From the NCBI GenBank assembly GCA_006386115.1, contig VFIW01000090.1, positions 124,001 through 188,000 of the forward strand: DNA of 64,000 nucleotides, given 5' to 3'. A program made the translations under genes and the position numbers. Below the pieces are notes generated by a model. That model worked only from the letters and a program-made list of their open reading frames with translations, ran no database searches and was not told the origin of the DNA. Positions 59,326 through 64,000 of this stretch are shown piece after piece. Source of the DNA: Globisporangium splendens. Taxonomy: Eukaryota; Oomycota; Peronosporomycetes; Pythiales; Pythiaceae. How positions within the stretch are numbered: position 1 is the stretch's first letter; the number at the start of each line of letters is the position of its first letter.

Positions 59326-61739
59326 ATGGCGTCCCGGAGACGGCGCATGGCAACCGACGAGTGGAGCTGCTCGCTGTGCACGCTGCTCAACCACTGGCGC
59401 GACCGCCGGTGCGCGGCGTGCGATACCGCGCGCGAACAAGATCCAGACGATGGTGGCGACGATGCAGCGGCCACCGGTTCGACTGCTGCTAGTCAGATTC
59501 GTAGTCAGGAAGAGACTCCTGTGGCAGCAGCAGTGACGACAGCGTCTGTGGCGACACTGTTGGTGCCAGTTGACACGCTACGGGGTGTCTTTTTCAGCTC
59601 AGCGCCTCGAGCTCAAACAGGGACGACTACGACGGCAGCGTCTGGTTGGCGGGAGGAACCGCGGTTGAAGGTGAATCGACGACTGAAGCGACCGCTAAGA
59701 CAACTGACGATCCAACATGCAACAACGGAGACTTCGTATGCAGAACCAATGGGCGTGCCGAGCTTTTCATTATTGGGGAATCCCATCCATGCAAGTGAGA
59801 CAGGTGTGGGCATGGTGAACGGCCAGATGACGGTAGTAGAGGATGCGTCGTTGTCCGAGCGACGCCAAGAGTATAAGCAGCAGCAGCAGAACCAGCCAGT
59901 GCCATTGCCACCAGAGGAGTTCCATTCGTTTGTGGAACCAGAATGCCCGCATGGTCTGCCTGCACAAGCGATCACTCGCATGAATGAGGAGGAAGGTGAC
60001 GACGAGATGCTGGACGAAGACGAGAGTCAACCGTGCTTCCAGCTGTTGGGACCAGGTACAGCCATGTTCCCGAGTATGACTGCATCAGCAACTGCTGGAG
60101 CTTCCAGTGATGAAACTGAATGGAGAAGTGACGACAGCAGCAACAGAGCCCAGAATGCCACATCGGTAGATGATCACATTCAGCACGTGGCTCCCAGCTT
60201 CAATTTGATCGATATAAGCTCATCGCCACCTTTAAAACCACCACGACCAGTTCATCAGACAGAACAACACACAACTACAACTGCAGTTCCGCCAGAGATT
60301 CTGCGGCAAGGCTTCGTCGCAGCTAGTCGCATTCCAATCTCTGTCGACAATGACGCGGTTGAGAACAAAATGGCGCAAGCTGGACTCAACCTAAGCGACT
60401 CGGAAGAGGAAGAAGACAACAACCGATCTCGTCGGAAAAAGTTACGTCGCAACCGAATCCAGTCTCCGGAAGCCGAAGACGACGACGATGAGTTTGAGTA
60501 TGAAGCAAGAACGACCAGCAGCGTCGCAAAATCGGTCAGCGCAACCTGGGAATGCTCCGTTTGTACCAACTTTAACAGCGCTGAACTGAGTCGATGTGAG
60601 CTGTGTGAAACGAAACGAGGTGAGAGCAGCAATTTCTCGATGCGAATATTTGTCACGGATATATAACGTTTTTGTGGTGTGTTGTAGAATCTGATGCTGA
60701 AGACAATGATGGTGCTGGCAACAACAATCAGTACATTGATTTGGCGAACAGCCAAGAAGAAAAACGACAGCACGCCAGCACAGATTTGCCTCCCGAGTAT
60801 TACGGATTTGACCCACGGTGCGTAGCATGCAGCGTAGTCTCGCTGGAGTAAATACCAGTGTTAGCAAACTCTAATGTTTACCTTTAAACAGCGACTTTGA
60901 AAACCCGTACGACCCAGTGCAGGCATACGAAGGCTATGTACCCGACGAATATGCAGACCTTGACTTTGTAGAAGACATTTCCGATAACGAGGTGAGTGTT
61001 GTATTTTCGTATTCACCGTGAGTCAGTTTGCTGGCATTCAATTGACTGGATGATCTTGGCAAACCAGGCATCAATGGCATTCAATCGTGGTCCAACCGTT
61101 CGTCCCGACTTGAAAGAGTTCGAGCATTTCGTGTGCGTCGAAGATCTGGCAACCGATTATGGCTGCAAAATCGACTACCGTCAGATGTTTGGCGATTCGA
61201 AGTAAGTTGCCAGCACTTGCGTAAATTTTGAGTTGAGCGTTGGTGTTGACTTTTTATGCGATTTTTCCCAGACGAGGCAAATCGTATGCCGATCGACTTC
61301 AAGCCAGAAAGCGAGATTCTGCGCTGCGGAGGCGTGATGAAGAAGAGAAAGCGAATGGGTTCATTCCTCGACGTGGAAAGAAAGCTGCGACTGCCGGTGC
61401 GACAAAGAAAAGGGGGAGAGGTGCTGTTACTAGTAGAGGAGGTGATGTCTGTCTATCAGCGTATGCCTATGACGGAACGTCATCGTGGTTGTAACTGTTT
61501 GTGTTTGTGCCTTGACAGCTGCGATCGCAAAAGCGCGACAGAAGAAACGCAAATCCACTGCTGCTGCCGCTGGTGAGAGCAGTGGACGAGGTCGTACTAG
61601 TACTGCCGCGGCAGGTAAACGCCGAGCGAGTGCACCAACGTACACTGGGATTAACCATTACGATACGTCCTCGGTAGATTTCGGCGACGGCGTCAGTACG
61701 ATGGCATGGGAAGGCGTGGGCTCAGCCGGCTACTTCTAG
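59326..61739 (+). CDS. RanBP2-type zinc-finger protein
   Basis: Six exons: 59326-60619, 60688-60817, 60892-60991, 61068-61201, 61272-61441 and 61519-61739, 682 residues, in phase. Two RanBP2-type fingers: one at the N-terminus (WSCSLCTLLNHWRDRRCAAC) and one near residue 415 (WECSVCTNFNSAELSRCELC). Between them the chain is disordered, with poly-Gln, acidic and Ser-rich tracts. The last 150 residues are basic (KKRGRGA, ARQKKRKS) and end with INHYDTSSVDFGDGVSTMAW, a compact motif that looks conserved. These fingers bind ubiquitin or RNA; nuclear function is likely from the basic runs. I do not recognise the orthologue. An in-frame ATG at 59290 adds 12 residues. Confidence 0.8.
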
Positions 61740-62108
61740 GTAACTTTGCTGCCTCTAGCAACGAACATCATGCTGTCGTGCTGAAATTCCAAAGTTCGAC
61801 TGCAAAGCAAGTCGAGTCAAAAATGAACTGAGAGAGCGACATGACCAGCAATATTTAAATCGCAACAAACTCCAATCAACAGCGTCACTTTGTCGATACA
61901 GGTTGACTCGTCAGACACATCCAACTGTTGAGATTTCTGAAGCTGTTTTCGCTCTTCTGCAAAAAGGACTCGCGACGCTTCAAGTGGACGCACATGGGTG
62001 CCTTTTCCAGCATGCGCATTCTCAATATCCTGCAATAACAGGAAAAGAAAAAAGGAACCAGCCGCACAACAAGAAAGCCACGTCGCCTGCTGCTAATATT
62101 TCGGCGCT

Positions 62109-63680
62109 GTGACCACGTTGGAAGAAGCCAAAGCTTTCCTGAAGCAAGAGAGCGCCGACGGCACGAACCTCTATGACCATTTGTCCGATGTGCTGCTCAA
62201 GATCCTGGTCGAGCGTCCAGAGAACCTGAGCGACTCGTTCGAGTACATCTCGACGGCCGTCAAGCAACAACGCTATGTCGCCCCGCAGCAATCTGGTGTC
62301 GCCGAGTCGTCCGAGTCGGCTGCCAAGAATGAGAGTGTATGGCTTTGGCTCAACGCATCTGTGTGCGTTTACATGTTCATTTGAGGAAGACACTGACCAT
62401 TTGTATGAATGCCACTCTTCAGAAAGCTCGAGCTGAGAAGTGGTGCAACCAAGCGCTCGATCTGTTAAAGGTATGATGAGAACGAGTTTTGGCTTTTCTC
62501 CACTTCATGTAGACTGACCTGATGACCATGTTGAATACCAATAGATCAAATCGGAAGAAGAAGCAGCGCCAGCGTCCGGTGTCGCGGATCTCCTCGACGA
62601 AGCCAACATGTTCGAGTGGGCGGGTCTCGGGTTCTCGAAATCCGAGACCTTCCGTCTCTCGGTATCGTTGCAGCGGCTCGCGCAAACGAATGCGACGACG
62701 AGTGTGCACTTTTGGGGCAAACTATTGGGCATGGGAGCGGATTTCTATATCGCTGAGGACGAACTCTCATCGCCAAGCGAACCCGAGGATCCAGACGCCG
62801 AGGAAGGAGCTGCGGGGGCAAACAAGTTCACGTACTGGGCAATGAAAGACGACGGCTTGTACGAATGGGTACAGCTTCCGAATGTGCGACGCGAACACAT
62901 TTTGATGGCCCGTCAGCTTCGGCGTTTTGTACGAAGCGATCTGGAGGGAAAGGTACGTCATTGTTTACTGATACCGCAGCAGGCTAGTTCAAAGCAAGTT
63001 CCGTTTGGCTCAGCAGCCAATTTTGTCAACTAGGTCGCGGGGCATCCGCCGTTTCCTGGAACCGAGAAGCATTTCTTGCGCGCACAGATCGCGCGCATCA
63101 CTGCTGGGGCGGTGGTGTGTCCGAGTGGGTACTTCCAGGCAAACGACGAAGGAGAGATCGAACCTGCCGAGGAACCCGAGATCAAGTCTGCGCAGCAACT
63201 CACCGATCTCAGCAGCTGGGTGCATTTCTCGAAGAGATCAATGCCAAATATGGACGCGTGACACCATTGCCGCCCCAGACGAACAGTGACGGAGAAGAAG
63301 TGCCGTGGGAAGGAGAAGAGTTTGCACCACCGCTGCGAGCATTGAGTGAGGACGCAGCCAATTCCTGGCGCGTCGATCGACTCCCTGGAACCCTTGTACC
63401 GACCGTGGGCGAGTTCGCTGTTGTGCGCAGCCTTGTGTGGCCTGGCGCGGTCGGCATCGCGGTGGGTAAGAAGTTCCTGAATGTGTATGTAGGCAACGGC
63501 GTCAAGTTCAGTCGGGAGCCGTACCAATTGCAGCCTCCAAAGCCTGTGCAAGTCGGGTTTGGCGTCGGGATCAGCGAAGATGCGAACGATGGCGATGCAC
63601 GACCGGTTCTGCGCTTCGAACCGTTGGTCGAGCAAAAAGATGTGCTGGAGGATCCGTCTCCTCCAGAAGCCGAAGAGTGA
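62109..63680 (+). CDS. RSPH4A: radial spoke head protein RSP4/6; frameshift and no ATG
   Basis: Exons 62109-62336, 62423-62470, 62545-62952 and 63034-63680, about 443 residues. Radial spoke heads regulate dynein in 9+2 flagella. [61 protein letters not shown] and [16 protein letters not shown] are typical. Two oddities: the best start codon is GTG (62109-62111), with TAA five codons upstream in frame and no ATG; and the frame shifts in exon 4 at about 63226-63229 (TTTCTC), where SSWVHF passes to [10 protein letters not shown] in the next frame. One added base restores it. A gene needed for zoospore motility is unlikely to be dead, so a sequence error is a fair alternative. Confidence 0.8.
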
Positions 63681-63766
63681 TGTAATTGATAATACACCAC
63701 AAAGTTGCTTGACTTCTTTCAAGCAGTTTCTATTGGAGTTTAGCATTCCCATCCGACCGTCGTCAC

Positions 63767-64000
63767 TTAGTCTGCGCCAAGCTGGTTGTTGACGTTGGTA
63801 GAGACAAACAGGTTCTCGCTGTTAAATGCCCATATCTCAGGCATCCCATTCTTCGCTTCGCTACCACATCGCGGACGCAGGTGCGCTTTCTCCAGCGGCA
63901 TCGTCGCCCCACTTGCGCTGGGTTCGTTTACGCTCACCTGGGAAAGCAGTTCTCCAGAGCGGATATCGTAGCTGCAAACAGCCGGCATTGCCTCATCGTC
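63767..64000 (-). CDS. 3' end of an unrecognised gene
   Basis: The minus-strand frame is open from the window edge to the stop at 63767-63769, giving 77 codons (…AVCSYDIRSGELLSQVSV…EIWAFNSENLFV…). The alternation of short strands would suit a beta-rich fold, but no family is recognised. It converges on the radial spoke gene, with 86 bp between stops. Confidence 0.45.
   Translation of the reverse strand, partial: DDEAMPAVCSYDIRSGELLSQVSVNEPSASGATMPLEKAHLRPRCGSEAKNGMPEIWAFNSENLFVSTNVNNQLGAD

Overview
The window looks like nuclear DNA of an oomycete (Stramenopila). The genes are dense, on both strands, and broken by short GT-AG introns (mostly about 60-165 nt). The content fits too: TKL-type kinases with ankyrin repeats or zinc ribbons, a WW-MyTH4-FERM protein, a radial-spoke protein (flagellated zoospores), mitochondrial and V-type ATPase subunits, and a TCATTTTC initiator-like element before the ATP synthase beta gene. 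I could not fix the species. I saw no rRNA gene, tRNA gene or CRISPR array.

Layout. 0.3-8.2 kb: DEAD-box helicase (-), ARL8-like GTPase (+), phosducin-like protein (+), C2H2/CCCH zinc-finger protein (-), V-ATPase subunit D (-, 8 exons). 8.4-14.6 kb: TBC Rab-GAP (+), WW-MyTH4-FERM (-, one frameshift), TIP30/HTATIP2-like reductase (-). 14.6-16.9 kb is gene-poor. 16.9-26.5 kb: PP2A B56 subunit, ATP synthase beta, an unrecognised small gene, an alanine-glyoxylate/serine-pyruvate aminotransferase and an ATP6AP2-like membrane protein. 26.9-53.6 kb is different: most large genes carry in-frame stops or frameshifts. These are an ankyrin/coiled-coil gene, a C2-TM-PH protein, a TBC plus 5'-nucleotidase gene, a BK-type channel without its S5-pore, an ankyrin-pseudokinase-kinase, and a pseudokinase with zinc ribbons. 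Between them lie intact-looking genes (TMEM242-like, a 67-residue membrane protein, a Sec1/Munc18 protein). 53.9-64 kb: lysyl-tRNA synthetase, an intronless fusion of a pyrroline-5-carboxylate-reductase-like domain to a protein kinase, a RanBP2-type zinc-finger protein, a radial spoke head protein (one frameshift, no ATG) and the end of a last gene.

Themes. Several genes serve acidic organelles and vesicle traffic (V-ATPase D, ATP6AP2-like, ARL8-like, TBC, Sec1/Munc18). The observations I would follow up first are the reductase-kinase fusion at 57.2-58.7 kb, the JAK-like pseudokinase-kinase gene with an intron bordered by an 11-bp direct repeat at 46.6-51.2 kb, the TBC/5'-nucleotidase reading frame joined across TGA-ATG, and the cluster of broken large genes. 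Exon boundaries were placed by hand from splice signals and codon phase; none was confirmed by transcripts.
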